Positions 9,319 through 18,277 of a DNA stretch of 64,000 nt are shown piece after piece. Source of the DNA: Fodinibius saliphilus. Lineage in GTDB: Bacteria > Bacteroidota > Rhodothermia > Balneolales > Balneolaceae. Positions within the stretch are counted from its first letter, which is position 1. Every line of letters starts with the position of its first letter. The position numbers and the translations under genes were made by a program. The stretch is from assembly GCF_005869845.1 (NCBI RefSeq), contig NZ_VAWF01000001.1:1674001-1738000 (forward strand), given 5' to 3'. The notes under the pieces are model-generated. The model was not told where the DNA came from. It saw nothing but the letters and a program-made list of their open reading frames with translations, and searched no databases.

Positions 9319-10473
9319 CTAAAATTTGAGTGCAGGGCGGGGTTCTTCTAATGCTTTGTAATAATTATCAAGCAACTTCCCGTTTACATTTTCCCAAGAG
9401 TACGCAATAGCTTTTTGACGAGCTGCTTCTCCCATCTCCTGCCACAGCTCCCCATCATCTGCTAACCTGGCTACACATTTAGCAAAAGCTTTAGTATCTC
9501 TCGGAGGAGCCAAGAAACCGTTAACACCAGACTCTACCAATGATCGGCTTCCTGTAGCATCAGCTACCACACAAGGTAAACCGCTGGACATTGCTTCGAG
9601 AGTTACATTGCCAAATGTTTCAGTCTCGGAAGGAAATAAAAATATATCACTGCTGGCATAAGCACGGCTCAGCTCATCCCCGGTTACAAAACCGGTAAAA
9701 TGTGCTTCTGGCAACATATGTTCCAATTCCTTTTTAGCAGGCCCATCACCCACTATCATCGATTTAATATTATCATGGGTCTGCTGTAATCTTTTAACCG
9801 TATCTACAAAAGTTTGTAAATTCTTTTCCCAAACAAGTCGTGATACAAATGTCACAACCTTATCATCATCTTTGAAACCCACCGACCGCCGCCATTCCAT
9901 ATCCCTATAATCGGGATTAAAATCATCTGTATTTACACCTCGTGCCCATATTCGAATTCCTTCGTCAATCCCTTCTTCGTTTAGTTCATCAGCCATTGAA
10001 GGTGAAGGCACATAGATATGTTTACACTGACTATAGAACCATCCCAAATATTTCCACCCCAGTAATTTCAGCATCTCTAAATTGTAATACTTTAGATAAC
10101 TGGTAAAATGGGTATGATAGGAAGCCACAATCTGAATATTATTAGCCTGCCCCCACCGCATTGCCCGAAAACCAAGCACATCGGGTGTGGCAAGATGAAT
10201 AAGCGTCGGATTAAATTCCCGCAGTCTCTTTTGTGCTTTTTCTGGAAACCCTACCGTTATACGATATTCGGGACGTCCCGGCACCGGCACCGAAGGTACA
10301 GGAACAAACTCTCCTTCATGATCAATTTCTGGCTCATCTATGGTGGGACCAAACACAATTACCGGAATATTTTTCTCTTCCAGGAAAGCTACCAGCCTAT
10401 TTAGCGTAAGTGATACGCCATCTTGAATATGATTATAATTTCCAGTGAATATCGCTACTCGAAGATCACTCAT
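9319..10473 (-). CDS. GT4-family glycosyltransferase, SqdX/MgtA-like
   Basis: The 384-residue GT-B enzyme begins VAIFTGNYNHIQDGVSLTLNRLV, the pattern of the SQD2/SqdX and MgtA branch of GT4, which transfers sugars to lipids. It has HTHFTSYL in the acceptor domain, VSRLVWEKNL at the domain junction and the E-x7-E motif ETFGNVTLE in the donor site. It is the first gene of the run toward the sphingolipid-type genes and diverges from the reductase gene at 10671 across about 200 bp. I infer that it glycosylates the lipid made by the neighbouring genes; glycoglycerolipid synthesis is the alternative. Confidence 0.85.
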   Translation of the reverse strand: MSDLRVAIFTGNYNHIQDGVSLTLNRLVAFLEEKNIPVIVFGPTIDEPEIDHEGEFVPVPSVPVPGRPEYRITVGFPEKAQKRLREFNPTLIHLATPDVLGFRAMRWGQANNIQIVASYHTHFTSYLKYYNLEMLKLLGWKYLGWFYSQCKHIYVPSPSMADELNEEGIDEGIRIWARGVNTDDFNPDYRDMEWRRSVGFKDDDKVVTFVSRLVWEKNLQTFVDTVKRLQQTHDNIKSMIVGDGPAKKELEHMLPEAHFTGFVTGDELSRAYASSDIFLFPSETETFGNVTLEAMSSGLPCVVADATGSRSLVESGVNGFLAPPRDTKAFAKCVARLADDGELWQEMGEAARQKAIAYSWENVNGKLLDNYYKALEEPRPALKF

Positions 10474-10670
10474 AAATTTTCCAATACATCATTGATATTT
10501 GTATCTTAACCTTGCTTTTAGCAAGCGCAATTTGAACCAACTAATAACTATAATGTAATCAACATTTATATGTTAATGGCTGGCAGTTTTGCAATGCTGA
10601 TTTATATTCAGCTAAAATAAAAGTATATATAATAACACAGTTAATTAAGGGCCCAAATATACAAAATTTG

Positions 10671-11645
10671 ATGAAAGCCTTCGTAACCGGCGGAACAGGT
10701 TTTATTGGAAGTCACTTAGCTGATCATTTAATTGAGTCAAACAAGTACTCAGAGGTACGATGCCTGATTCGAAGTAATGAAAAGTGGCTGAAAGGAAAAC
10801 ATTTTAAACGTATTAATGGAGATTTAGATGACTTGGCTGTGCTTAAAAAAGCAGTTGAGGGAGTCGATGTCATCTTTCATATCGCGGGACGGGTTAAGGC
10901 ACCTACTTATGCCGACCTTGCCCATGCTAATGTTGAAGCTACTGAAAACCTTTTACGGATAGCTCAAAAAGAGGGAGTCCCAAAAATTGTAGTACTCTCT
11001 TCCCTTGCTGCAGTAGGGCCCAGCAAAAATGAACCTATAAGCGAAGATGCACCGATGAATCCCATCAGTAATTATGGGAAGTCAAAAAAACAGATGGAGC
11101 TTGTGATACACGACATCGCTAACGAAGAAACCTCCATTACGATCCTACGTCCACCCGCTGTGTATGGACCCCGCGAAGACCAAATTTACTCCTTTTTTAA
11201 AATGGCTGACAAACGCATATGCCCCATTATCGGTGATGGTAAACGACCACGCATATCAATGATATATGTAGGCGATGTTGTGAATGGAATACTCGATGCA
11301 GTTAAACAACAAGAAAAAGGGGTATTTACCTATTTCATTTCAGATGATAATATTCATACCTGGGATGAAATTCGTGGAACTACAGCTAAGGTTTTGGGTA
11401 AGAAATCTGTACCCATTTATATTAAGCCTAAGTTTGTTAAAAATATTGCTAAAACAGTTGAAAAAGCTGCATCATTTTTTGGGATTTATCCCGTTTTAAA
11501 CAGGGAAAAAGCGAAGGAGCTGATTCTGGAATGGACCTGCTCCAGCGAAAAAGCCAAAAACGAACTCGGTTTTCATCCCGAATACTCGCTTGGCGAAGGA
11601 ATTTCTCGAACAATTCACTGGTACCAAAGACACCATTGGTTATAA
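10671..11645 (+). CDS. Extended-SDR NAD(P)-dependent epimerase/dehydratase, possible ceramide reductase
   Basis: The N-terminal Rossmann motif TGGTGFIGSHL and the active-site NYGKSKKQME (YxxxK) mark an extended short-chain dehydrogenase. The serine of the triad falls near VLSSLAAVG. The 324-residue length fits NAD-dependent epimerases and reductases such as 3-beta-HSD-like enzymes. ATG 10671 is preferred over the in-frame TTG just before it. From memory, the Caulobacter 3-ketoceramide reductase CerR is annotated as an NAD-dependent epimerase/dehydratase, so with the PLP synthase and YghO-like enzyme divergently nearby this is a plausible CerR equivalent. A sugar epimerase serving the glycosyltransferases is possible too. 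Confidence 0.8.
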   Translation: MKAFVTGGTGFIGSHLADHLIESNKYSEVRCLIRSNEKWLKGKHFKRINGDLDDLAVLKKAVEGVDVIFHIAGRVKAPTYADLAHANVEATENLLRIAQKEGVPKIVVLSSLAAVGPSKNEPISEDAPMNPISNYGKSKKQMELVIHDIANEETSITILRPPAVYGPREDQIYSFFKMADKRICPIIGDGKRPRISMIYVGDVVNGILDAVKQQEKGVFTYFISDDNIHTWDEIRGTTAKVLGKKSVPIYIKPKFVKNIAKTVEKAASFFGIYPVLNREKAKELILEWTCSSEKAKNELGFHPEYSLGEGISRTIHWYQRHHWL

Positions 11646-11649
11646 TTCT

Positions 11650-13209
11650 ATGAATAGATTTTTGTCCGTACTATTTTGCCTATTATTCTTAACTTTTAGC
11701 CAACTCACAACAGCCCAACCAACACTTGAAAAGGATTATTCCTATGTGATGGAAATACCATCTGTCGTTACTATGGGAAGCTCCCCTGCTCACCTCTATG
11801 TACTTTCAGATACCGAAGGCATGGCCGTTTTCCGGACACAAAAAGATAGTTTGCAATGGCTGTATTCTTCTACCGGGATGGCACAGCGCGGAAGTACAAT
11901 GACAGCTGATATTCGCTTTGCTTACCTTTTTGGCAATAACAGACGGCTTACAGTTCTGGAGCCAACCTCGGTGCTCGGAGTCTATTCCGCCACGCTCTTA
12001 CCTTCAAATCCGTTAGATGCTCAACGCATCGGCCAGAGTTTATATGTTGCTCTTGGTGATAAAGGCCTGGGAAGACTCTCTCTTGAAACACCGAGCACTG
12101 TTGATTCTATGGTTACCTTTGTAAGCCGCTCAAAACTAAGTAACACCTATATTCAGGATATTGAAAAAACAGGCAACCAGCTTTTTGCACTCTCACGAAA
12201 TCAAACCCTTTTTCAGTTTAAGCACGATACCGAAGATAACATTACAACCCTGGAACGTGAATTTGCGCTCTCAAGGCCATTAAGTAAGATTTTTCTTGTT
12301 AACAAAACGTTATACGGTTCTGATGCGGATGGCAACATCTATGAAATTGACCAGCAGGGTAACTTAGCGGGACTCGGTAGCATTGGTGAGACCGTTAATA
12401 AAATTGAGGCCTGGAAAGATTGGCTTATCATCAGCGGAAGCTCTAACAGAATATGGACATCCTATAAAAATCGCAGCCCTAATCTTTGGAAAGAAGATCG
12501 TGAAGCGGGCAACTATTTCACTGTTAGCGGCGGAACCTTATGGTTGTGTGAGTATAACCAGCTAAGTAAAATTATTACTTCTGATAAAAAGTCGATATCG
12601 CAGAAGAAAAATCCCCAACCCAACTTTTCAGGTAATTTAGAACTAAAATCGATATCAAATCAGGATATTCCGCATACGAAACCACTTCTTACCCCCATTA
12701 ATTTTACTACGGAGGTACCGGCTAATGCGGTAAAAATCACCTACCAATCTCAAGACATTAGTAATGCCCAGGTGCGAGGAAGAAGCTTTTACTGGCGTCC
12801 AAGTTCCAATGATATAGGACGGCATACGGTAAAGATTATTGCCACTACCAGTAGTAGCCAGACCGACAGCACCTCGTTTACCATTAATGTACGATCCTTT
12901 AATGCACCACCTCGGTTTGCCCCTATTCGCCCTATTACAATTCCTGTGGGTGAAGCCTTTACCCTGCCTATTCAGGCAAATGATCCTGATGGATCAACAA
13001 AAAATCTTGTTCGCTTTCTTGGGGTAGATATGCCGGATGGGGCAACCATCGACGAGTCTACCGGCGAATTTAACTGGACACCCAAAGCCCGCCAGGTGGG
13101 TAAAAACCGTTTTCGTGTCATTGCTACAGATCAATACGGTGCTGCTAAATCGGTAGATATCACTATCAACGTGATTGAACGTATTGACCGCGGTACCTCA
13201 GATAGCTAA
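11650..13209 (+). CDS. Secreted beta-propeller-like protein with C-terminal Ig/cadherin-like domain
   Basis: I do not recognise the full protein. From ATG 11650 it has a clean signal peptide (MNRFLSVLFCLLFLTFSQLTTAQ). The frame is open further upstream, but that part overlaps the reductase gene. Residues to about 340 contain repeated strands such as YVLSDTEGMAVF, LYVALGDKGLGRL and LYGSDADGNIYEID, typical of propeller blades. Residues 430-515 form a putative Ig domain (PPRFAPIRPITIPVGEAF, NDPDGS, STGEFNWTPKARQVG). It starts 4 bp after the reductase stop, so the two are cotranscribed. It probably acts in the periplasm or at the cell surface. Confidence 0.75.
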   Translation: MNRFLSVLFCLLFLTFSQLTTAQPTLEKDYSYVMEIPSVVTMGSSPAHLYVLSDTEGMAVFRTQKDSLQWLYSSTGMAQRGSTMTADIRFAYLFGNNRRLTVLEPTSVLGVYSATLLPSNPLDAQRIGQSLYVALGDKGLGRLSLETPSTVDSMVTFVSRSKLSNTYIQDIEKTGNQLFALSRNQTLFQFKHDTEDNITTLEREFALSRPLSKIFLVNKTLYGSDADGNIYEIDQQGNLAGLGSIGETVNKIEAWKDWLIISGSSNRIWTSYKNRSPNLWKEDREAGNYFTVSGGTLWLCEYNQLSKIITSDKKSISQKKNPQPNFSGNLELKSISNQDIPHTKPLLTPINFTTEVPANAVKITYQSQDISNAQVRGRSFYWRPSSNDIGRHTVKIIATTSSSQTDSTSFTINVRSFNAPPRFAPIRPITIPVGEAFTLPIQANDPDGSTKNLVRFLGVDMPDGATIDESTGEFNWTPKARQVGKNRFRVIATDQYGAAKSVDITINVIERIDRGTSDS

Positions 13210-13260
13210 ACCGGATACATTCTTAAACTCTTTTTAACTTCTCTGATTTCTTAGATTCTA

Positions 13261-14355
13261 TTGGATAATATTGATTTTCGAGAACGCCTGTTGGTTTGGT
13301 ACGATAATAATAAAAGAGAAATGCCGTGGCGCGATTGCGGAGATCCTTATAAAATTTGGATCTCTGAAATCATGCTACAGCAAACTCGTGTAGACCAGGC
13401 CACCCCCTATTTCAATCGATTCATGGAACGTTTTCCAACGGTTGAAAGCCTGGCAAAAGCTGACCAGCAAGAGGTACTCAAGGTTTGGGAAGGCCTGGGA
13501 TATTATAGTCGGGCCCGACATCTGCATGATGCTTCCAAACTCGTAACAGAAAAATTTAACGGAACTGTACCGGATAACTGGGATAACATTACGGAACTTA
13601 AAGGAGTGGGACCATATACGGCTTCTGCAATTTTGAGTATCGCCTACCAAAAACAGTATGCTGTTGTGGATGGGAACGTCATTCGTGTTTTAAGCAGGTA
13701 CCTGGGTATTGAAGATGACGTTCGAAAAACAGCAACAAAAAATGCGATCCAGGAAGCGGCCGATGAACGTATCCCCGCAGATCGACCCGGTGACTTTAAC
13801 CAGGCTGTAATGGAGTTAGGGGCCACAATCTGTACTCCTTCTAACCCTGATTGCGAACAATGTCCCCTACAAGCCGGATGCAGAGCATATAAACAGGTGA
13901 AAACCGAAGAAATTCCCTATAAGTCTCCTGCTAAAAAACGACCGCACCACCAAATTGGAGTTGGAATTATAATGAATGAGGATGAAGAAGTTCTTATCGC
14001 CCTGCGCCCTGAAGATGCCATGCTGGGCGGAATGTGGGAGTTCCCGGGTGGAAAACAAGAAGAAGACGAAGATATGGAGGATACGGTAGCTCGCGAACTT
14101 CATGAAGAGTTGGGGGTCGAGGTCGCGGTTACAAAACCATTTATGAAACTCGATCATGCGTATTCCCATTTTAAAATCACAATGCATGCCTATTTGTGTG
14201 AGCTGGTAGCGGGTAAGCCAGAACCTAAAAGCAGCCAAGAGGTACGATGGATCTCCATCGATGAACTGGAAGACTATCCGTTTCCTAAAGCCAACAGGAA
14301 ACTCACTGAAAAACTCATGAATATCGATCAAGGCCAGCAAGAACTGGAAATATAA
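13261..14355 (+). CDS. mutY: A/G-specific adenine DNA glycosylase with Nudix-like C-terminal domain
   Basis: MutY removes adenine mispaired with 8-oxoguanine. The catalytic Glu is in SEIMLQQT, the helix-hairpin-helix is LKGVGPYTASA, and the catalytic Asp is in VVDGNVIRV. The iron-sulfur cluster ligands are visible as C-x6-C-x2-C-x5-C in CTPSNPDCEQCPLQAGC. The C-terminal domain keeps a complete Nudix box (GKQEED...RELHEELGV), more intact than in many MutY proteins. The frame is closed by a TAG just upstream, so the start is the TTG at 13261, with no obvious Shine-Dalgarno. It is followed by a terminator and a TIGR02757 gene. Confidence 0.95.
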   Translation: MDNIDFRERLLVWYDNNKREMPWRDCGDPYKIWISEIMLQQTRVDQATPYFNRFMERFPTVESLAKADQQEVLKVWEGLGYYSRARHLHDASKLVTEKFNGTVPDNWDNITELKGVGPYTASAILSIAYQKQYAVVDGNVIRVLSRYLGIEDDVRKTATKNAIQEAADERIPADRPGDFNQAVMELGATICTPSNPDCEQCPLQAGCRAYKQVKTEEIPYKSPAKKRPHHQIGVGIIMNEDEEVLIALRPEDAMLGGMWEFPGGKQEEDEDMEDTVARELHEELGVEVAVTKPFMKLDHAYSHFKITMHAYLCELVAGKPEPKSSQEVRWISIDELEDYPFPKANRKLTEKLMNIDQGQQELEI

Positions 14356-14372
14356 CCCCTCTTTAACTCACT

Positions 14373-14409
14373 AAACTTTCGGTTTTATGAAGACACCGAA
14401 AGTTTGTTA
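14373..14409 (+). terminator. Hairpin terminator after mutY
   Basis: AAACTTTCGGT (14373-14383) is perfectly complementary to ACCGAAAGTTT (14395-14405) across an 11-base loop and is followed by GTTAT. The short T tract makes it a moderate terminator. Confidence 0.65.
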
Positions 14410-14423
14410 TCAAACCAAGCCCC

Positions 14424-15263
14424 ATGAGCCGAAAGCTCACCAAAAGATCACAACAACAAATCAAAGCGCTTAAACCTCTCCTCGATGAATGGGTGGAACA
14501 CATCGAAGAACCCAGATATATTGATGATGATCCCGTACTGTTTATGCATGCCTTTAATGATAAGGAAGATCAACTATTGGCCGGATTCTTTGCTGCCACT
14601 ATGGCTTGGGGACGTCGTGATATCGTAATCCGAAAAGTGCGTAATTTCCTGGACCGCATGAATAATCGTCCTACTGAATTCATCACAAACTTTGCAGATC
14701 GTGACGCCAAATACTTCGAAGGATTCAAACATCGTACCTTCAAACCTGTCGATATGAAGTGGTTGGTAAAGATACTGCAATCAATACTCCTTAACTATGG
14801 ATCATTTGAAGACTTTTGGACCTTTTGCTACCAGCGAGCAACAAAAAATAACAGGCCCATGATGTCGGTATTCCATGAGCAATTTTTTGCCCAACAACCT
14901 GAAGCTCCCAAACGGACCCGCAAACATGTTTCCAATGCCGATAAAAAGAGTTCTTGTAAACGCTTGTACCTCTATCTTCGCTGGGCCATACGCAAAAATA
15001 GTCCCGTTGACTTGGGGATTATGGATTTTATGCCTGCATCAGAGTTATATATTCCCTTGGATGTACATGTGGCCCGGCAAGCTCGCGCACTGGGGCTATT
15101 AACAAGAACCTATAACGACTGGTGGGCTGTTGAAGAACTCACTGAAGCATTACAATTACTTGATCCACAGGATCCGGCCAAATATGACTATGCCCTCTTT
15201 GGATTGGGAGTAGCTGATGATGGTATCCCGGAGGAGTATATTTTGAATCCGGAAGTGCTTTGA
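14424..15263 (+). CDS. TIGR02757 (DUF2400) family protein
   Basis: The 279-residue cytosolic protein matches the TIGR02757 pattern: DDDPVLFMHAF, a GFFAATMAWGRRDIVIRK helix, YLYLRWAIRKNSPVDLGIMDF, and IPLDVHVARQARALGL near the C-terminus, which resembles a helix-hairpin-helix/glycosylase fold. Its molecular function is not established as far as I know. It follows mutY on the same strand after a terminator. The fold similarity and position suggest nucleic-acid binding, but this is inference. Confidence 0.85.
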   Translation: MSRKLTKRSQQQIKALKPLLDEWVEHIEEPRYIDDDPVLFMHAFNDKEDQLLAGFFAATMAWGRRDIVIRKVRNFLDRMNNRPTEFITNFADRDAKYFEGFKHRTFKPVDMKWLVKILQSILLNYGSFEDFWTFCYQRATKNNRPMMSVFHEQFFAQQPEAPKRTRKHVSNADKKSSCKRLYLYLRWAIRKNSPVDLGIMDFMPASELYIPLDVHVARQARALGLLTRTYNDWWAVEELTEALQLLDPQDPAKYDYALFGLGVADDGIPEEYILNPEVL

Positions 15264-15409
15264 CAAAATCAAAACACATAAATAACAACCGCATTAGAAA
15301 TTACTAACATCGTTGATTATACTGACTATATAGAATATCATATTTGGTTAATAGGAACCTCAAGTAAGAGTTCCAAATCAATAGTGAAGCTACCTTAAAC
15401 TTTACCATC

Positions 15410-16741
15410 ATGAGAAAACTATATCCGATAAGTATAATCTTAGTGTTAACTCTTTTTTTTAGTTCTTGCCAAGATAACACTACCTCAATAAATCAAAATA
15501 CAAAAGAAGGTAACAAACAAATAAAAACACCTTCTGTAGAAGGAAAATCGTTAGTATTTGATTCAAGTAATGATTTCAAAGGTTTTGTTCAAAATCTTCA
15601 ACAGAAATCTTATAGCGAATTAGATAAATTTGTGAAGCAAAAAGCACATGGTTTCACATCTCTAAAAATGGCCCAAGAACACATCCGAAAAAAGAAAACT
15701 AAAAATAAAAGCAATAATCTTACCATTCAGGAAGAAAAAATTCTGTACTTAAATGTTGAAGACCCAGCCTTTGCTAGTATCTTGAATAAAGATGGGGTAT
15801 TTCAGGTCGGTAAACAGATATTCAAAATTACTAATAAGTATACCTATATCTTCAAAGACAAGGGGGCCTATCAGAATTTTCAACCTCCTAAGAAAAAATC
15901 ATCCAATCCCAGTCTCTCTTATGTAAAACCTTGCGAGGAAATCCGACAAGAACCTGTTCGGATAAGACAAGACGTTTATCGAGTGGAAAATTGTGGAGGA
16001 AGTGGCGGAGGATCGTATGACCCCGGAGACGATGACGACGACAACTCATACCCGAACCAAGATGTGATTGACCTTGACCCACGTAAAAACTTGGACAAAA
16101 ATTATCCAGATAAAATAACACAAGAATATCGAAGTGGCGGAACAAAAGGTCGTTTAAAAGGCAAATCTTGGTGTCAAGATTTTTTTATATATAGCAGTAT
16201 TGGAGCCAAATCAGTTCACCAGCGTCATACCTGGCTAAACTGGTGGAACAGAAGTGCTGAAAAAATTACGTTAGACTCTTTTGTGAAATATGGGTACGGT
16301 AAAAAAGAGATACCATTTCATAAAATAAAAGTCGGCTTAGAAGTTAATTGGGGAGATTTCGCTGCTAATAAAGTTGAAAGTTTTTTAAGTGAAATTTCAT
16401 TCTTAAATAGCAATCAAACAGTTACTAAAATATTATTAGACCAAATATCAGGACAGAAAATAAAAATAAATGTGTTTAAACATAGCAGTCCGGATACTTA
16501 TGATATTTACATGGGCCCTCAAAAAGTCTATCGATCCTATACAAAGACTAAATATGATGCTAAAAAAATACGCAAAGGGTATGACTGGTCAACAGCGATA
16601 GTAAGTAATGCTCCTCCATATGTTGAAAATAGTGCTGTAGATTTTGATCTTGAAATATTGAGATCTAAACATACGCTTAAACATGATGGGTATCATCTAG
16701 GTTTTATTACCGGTCGAAAATCAACTCAAGGTATTTTTTAA
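15410..16741 (+). CDS. Hypothetical lipoprotein with Gly/Asp-rich linker
   Basis: I do not recognise this 443-residue protein. It has a lipoprotein signal ending LFFSSC, so it is probably anchored in the membrane. An N-terminal domain of about 170 residues rich in Lys and Asn is followed by a linker near residue 200 (GGSGGGSYDPGDDDDDN) and a C-terminal domain with many aromatic residues. The codons are noticeably more AT-rich than in neighbouring housekeeping genes, which suggests a variable accessory gene. A strong terminator follows at 16761-16798, so it forms its own unit. Confidence 0.75.
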   Translation: MRKLYPISIILVLTLFFSSCQDNTTSINQNTKEGNKQIKTPSVEGKSLVFDSSNDFKGFVQNLQQKSYSELDKFVKQKAHGFTSLKMAQEHIRKKKTKNKSNNLTIQEEKILYLNVEDPAFASILNKDGVFQVGKQIFKITNKYTYIFKDKGAYQNFQPPKKKSSNPSLSYVKPCEEIRQEPVRIRQDVYRVENCGGSGGGSYDPGDDDDDNSYPNQDVIDLDPRKNLDKNYPDKITQEYRSGGTKGRLKGKSWCQDFFIYSSIGAKSVHQRHTWLNWWNRSAEKITLDSFVKYGYGKKEIPFHKIKVGLEVNWGDFAANKVESFLSEISFLNSNQTVTKILLDQISGQKIKINVFKHSSPDTYDIYMGPQKVYRSYTKTKYDAKKIRKGYDWSTAIVSNAPPYVENSAVDFDLEILRSKHTLKHDGYHLGFITGRKSTQGIF

Positions 16742-16760
16742 AAATAATAGTAACATTTAT

Positions 16761-16798
16761 TAGAAGTTGAGATATAAATCTCAGCTTCTAATTTTTTC
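16761..16798 (+). terminator. Rho-independent terminator after the lipoprotein gene
   Basis: TAGAAGTTGAGAT pairs with ATCTCAGCTTCTA over 13 positions (one G-T pair) around a short loop, followed directly by ATTTTTTC. It covers a potential TTG start of the next frame at 16767, which supports the later start chosen there. Confidence 0.88.
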
Positions 16799-16826
16799 AA
16801 TCCAAAGAGCTGCACAGTTGAGTATT

Positions 16827-17540
16827 ATGATGAATAAAGCTGCCACATCACTTATAATTGCATTTATAATTAGTTTATTTATAACACCATTGATCAAAAT
16901 CTCTCACGCCCAAACCACCTATAAAAAAGATTCCGGCTTCTTTACCCCTATTGTAAAATCACTGTACCTGCGCGGGGGATTTTTTGAAGATGCCCAACTT
17001 ATCGGACCTGCGGTGGGTTACCGTTTCAACTCAAGGTATGATATAACGCTGCATACCGAATTTCTGTCCAATGAATATAATTCCGGACTTAGGCCAACTC
17101 TCAAAATGAGCCTGCTTAATCTCGGAGTTATTTTGGGACGTACAGCTGATCTTTCTGATCGTTTTTTGCTGCGCTCGGAACTTTCTGTTTATCAAGCTAT
17201 AACGTTCAATACGGAAGGTTATAACAACATACCAGAACCGTCATTGACTTCCGGGATGGTTTCTTCTTCCTTATTCTGGAATATTCCTTTGTCCAAGAGC
17301 ATCTCTTTGCTACCAAACCTTGGGGCCTTCCTGGGATATGGTAACTATTCAGCACCATACAGCACGGCAAGTCTGCGACAGGGATTTGATGGGTTTATCA
17401 TTGGCCCGAAAGTAGGCTTTGACGTACCCTTTAGGCTTTCAGACTCCTTCTACCTGGTAGTAAATCCGAAGGTCAATATTCCGTTAAACAAAGAGGAGTA
17501 CGGGAGCACTTTATTATTTAACGTTCAACTAAACTTTTAA
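16827..17540 (+). CDS. Putative outer-membrane beta-barrel protein
   Basis: From ATG 16827 (or 16830) the product has a signal peptide ending KISHAQ and then alternating amphipathic strands with a terminal Phe (LLFNVQLNF), the usual end of outer-membrane barrels. Features include GPAVGYRFNSRYDITLHTEF, GVILGRTADLSDRFLLRSEL and GPKVGFDVPFRLSDSFYLVV. The size, 237 residues, suggests an eight- to ten-stranded barrel. The frame is open upstream to a TTG, but that lies within the terminator. The next barrel gene starts 6 bp downstream, so they are cotranscribed. No specific function is visible. Confidence 0.75.
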   Translation: MMNKAATSLIIAFIISLFITPLIKISHAQTTYKKDSGFFTPIVKSLYLRGGFFEDAQLIGPAVGYRFNSRYDITLHTEFLSNEYNSGLRPTLKMSLLNLGVILGRTADLSDRFLLRSELSVYQAITFNTEGYNNIPEPSLTSGMVSSSLFWNIPLSKSISLLPNLGAFLGYGNYSAPYSTASLRQGFDGFIIGPKVGFDVPFRLSDSFYLVVNPKVNIPLNKEEYGSTLLFNVQLNF

Positions 17541-17546
17541 CAGTTT

Positions 17547-18152
17547 ATGCGTTTACTAATCATCAGTATTACTCTCATCATAGTAGCCCCCCATATATAT
17601 GCTCAGGAGCACAAGGGATTCTTACTCAGCTTTCAACAAAAAGTTACTCCCAACTTTGAGCTCTATGACCAACACCATACTGGGCTTAGCCCTTGGGAAC
17701 TGGAAGTTTCCGTTTATAATAGTGAGATTACTCCCATTGAGGCTGGGGCTTATCTTTCCAGGGGCTATTCCTCATATATAGCAATTTTGTACGGACTAAA
17801 TTTGGCTTATCTGTATCCAATTAACAGTTCGCAACTACTGGAGGCGGGTATTAATGTTGGACGTTTTAAAATGAATTCATTTGATGACACCGTCGAAGTT
17901 GGGGCTGTATTAGAAGATGAGTTTCACGAATCATTTAAGCCTTTCGTAGAGTGGCAGTGGAATTTTTCAAAATATATAAGTCTATTTGCACAAGCAGGAT
18001 ACCGGTTTCTACGCACTGAAACTAAAACAGTAACGGAGATTAGATCCCGTTACGAAAATGGATCGGTTAAATCATACCGTGCATCCCATAACACCAAATT
18101 CTATGGCTCCGGTTTTGAGTTGGGTATTGGAATGAGCCTAAAGTTATACTAA
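17547..18152 (+). CDS. Putative outer-membrane beta-barrel protein, paralogue of the next gene
   Basis: The 201-residue product has a signal peptide ending HIYAQ and a small barrel pattern ending in GFELGIGMSLKLY with an aromatic terminus. It aligns visibly with the broken gene at 18278-18815. FKPFVEWQWNFSKYISLF here matches FKPFIEFEWDFLRFSSIF there, and both end GFELGxG. It follows another barrel gene after 6 bp. No function can be assigned beyond an outer-membrane location. Confidence 0.72.
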   Translation: MRLLIISITLIIVAPHIYAQEHKGFLLSFQQKVTPNFELYDQHHTGLSPWELEVSVYNSEITPIEAGAYLSRGYSSYIAILYGLNLAYLYPINSSQLLEAGINVGRFKMNSFDDTVEVGAVLEDEFHESFKPFVEWQWNFSKYISLFAQAGYRFLRTETKTVTEIRSRYENGSVKSYRASHNTKFYGSGFELGIGMSLKLY

Positions 18153-18277
18153 CTACTGATAATAGATATTTCAGATGTATGGTAAATCTATTGAAGATAA
18201 CTTTCATCGCTATCATGGTTTTACAAAATCCTGATCGGTTATAATCTCATGAAGAATATTAAGACCCCACATTTACA

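Noticed and set aside
13867-14340. 157-codon minus-strand frame opposite mutY
   Set aside because: It mirrors the MutY Nudix domain in antisense and has no ribosome site or recognisable domain.
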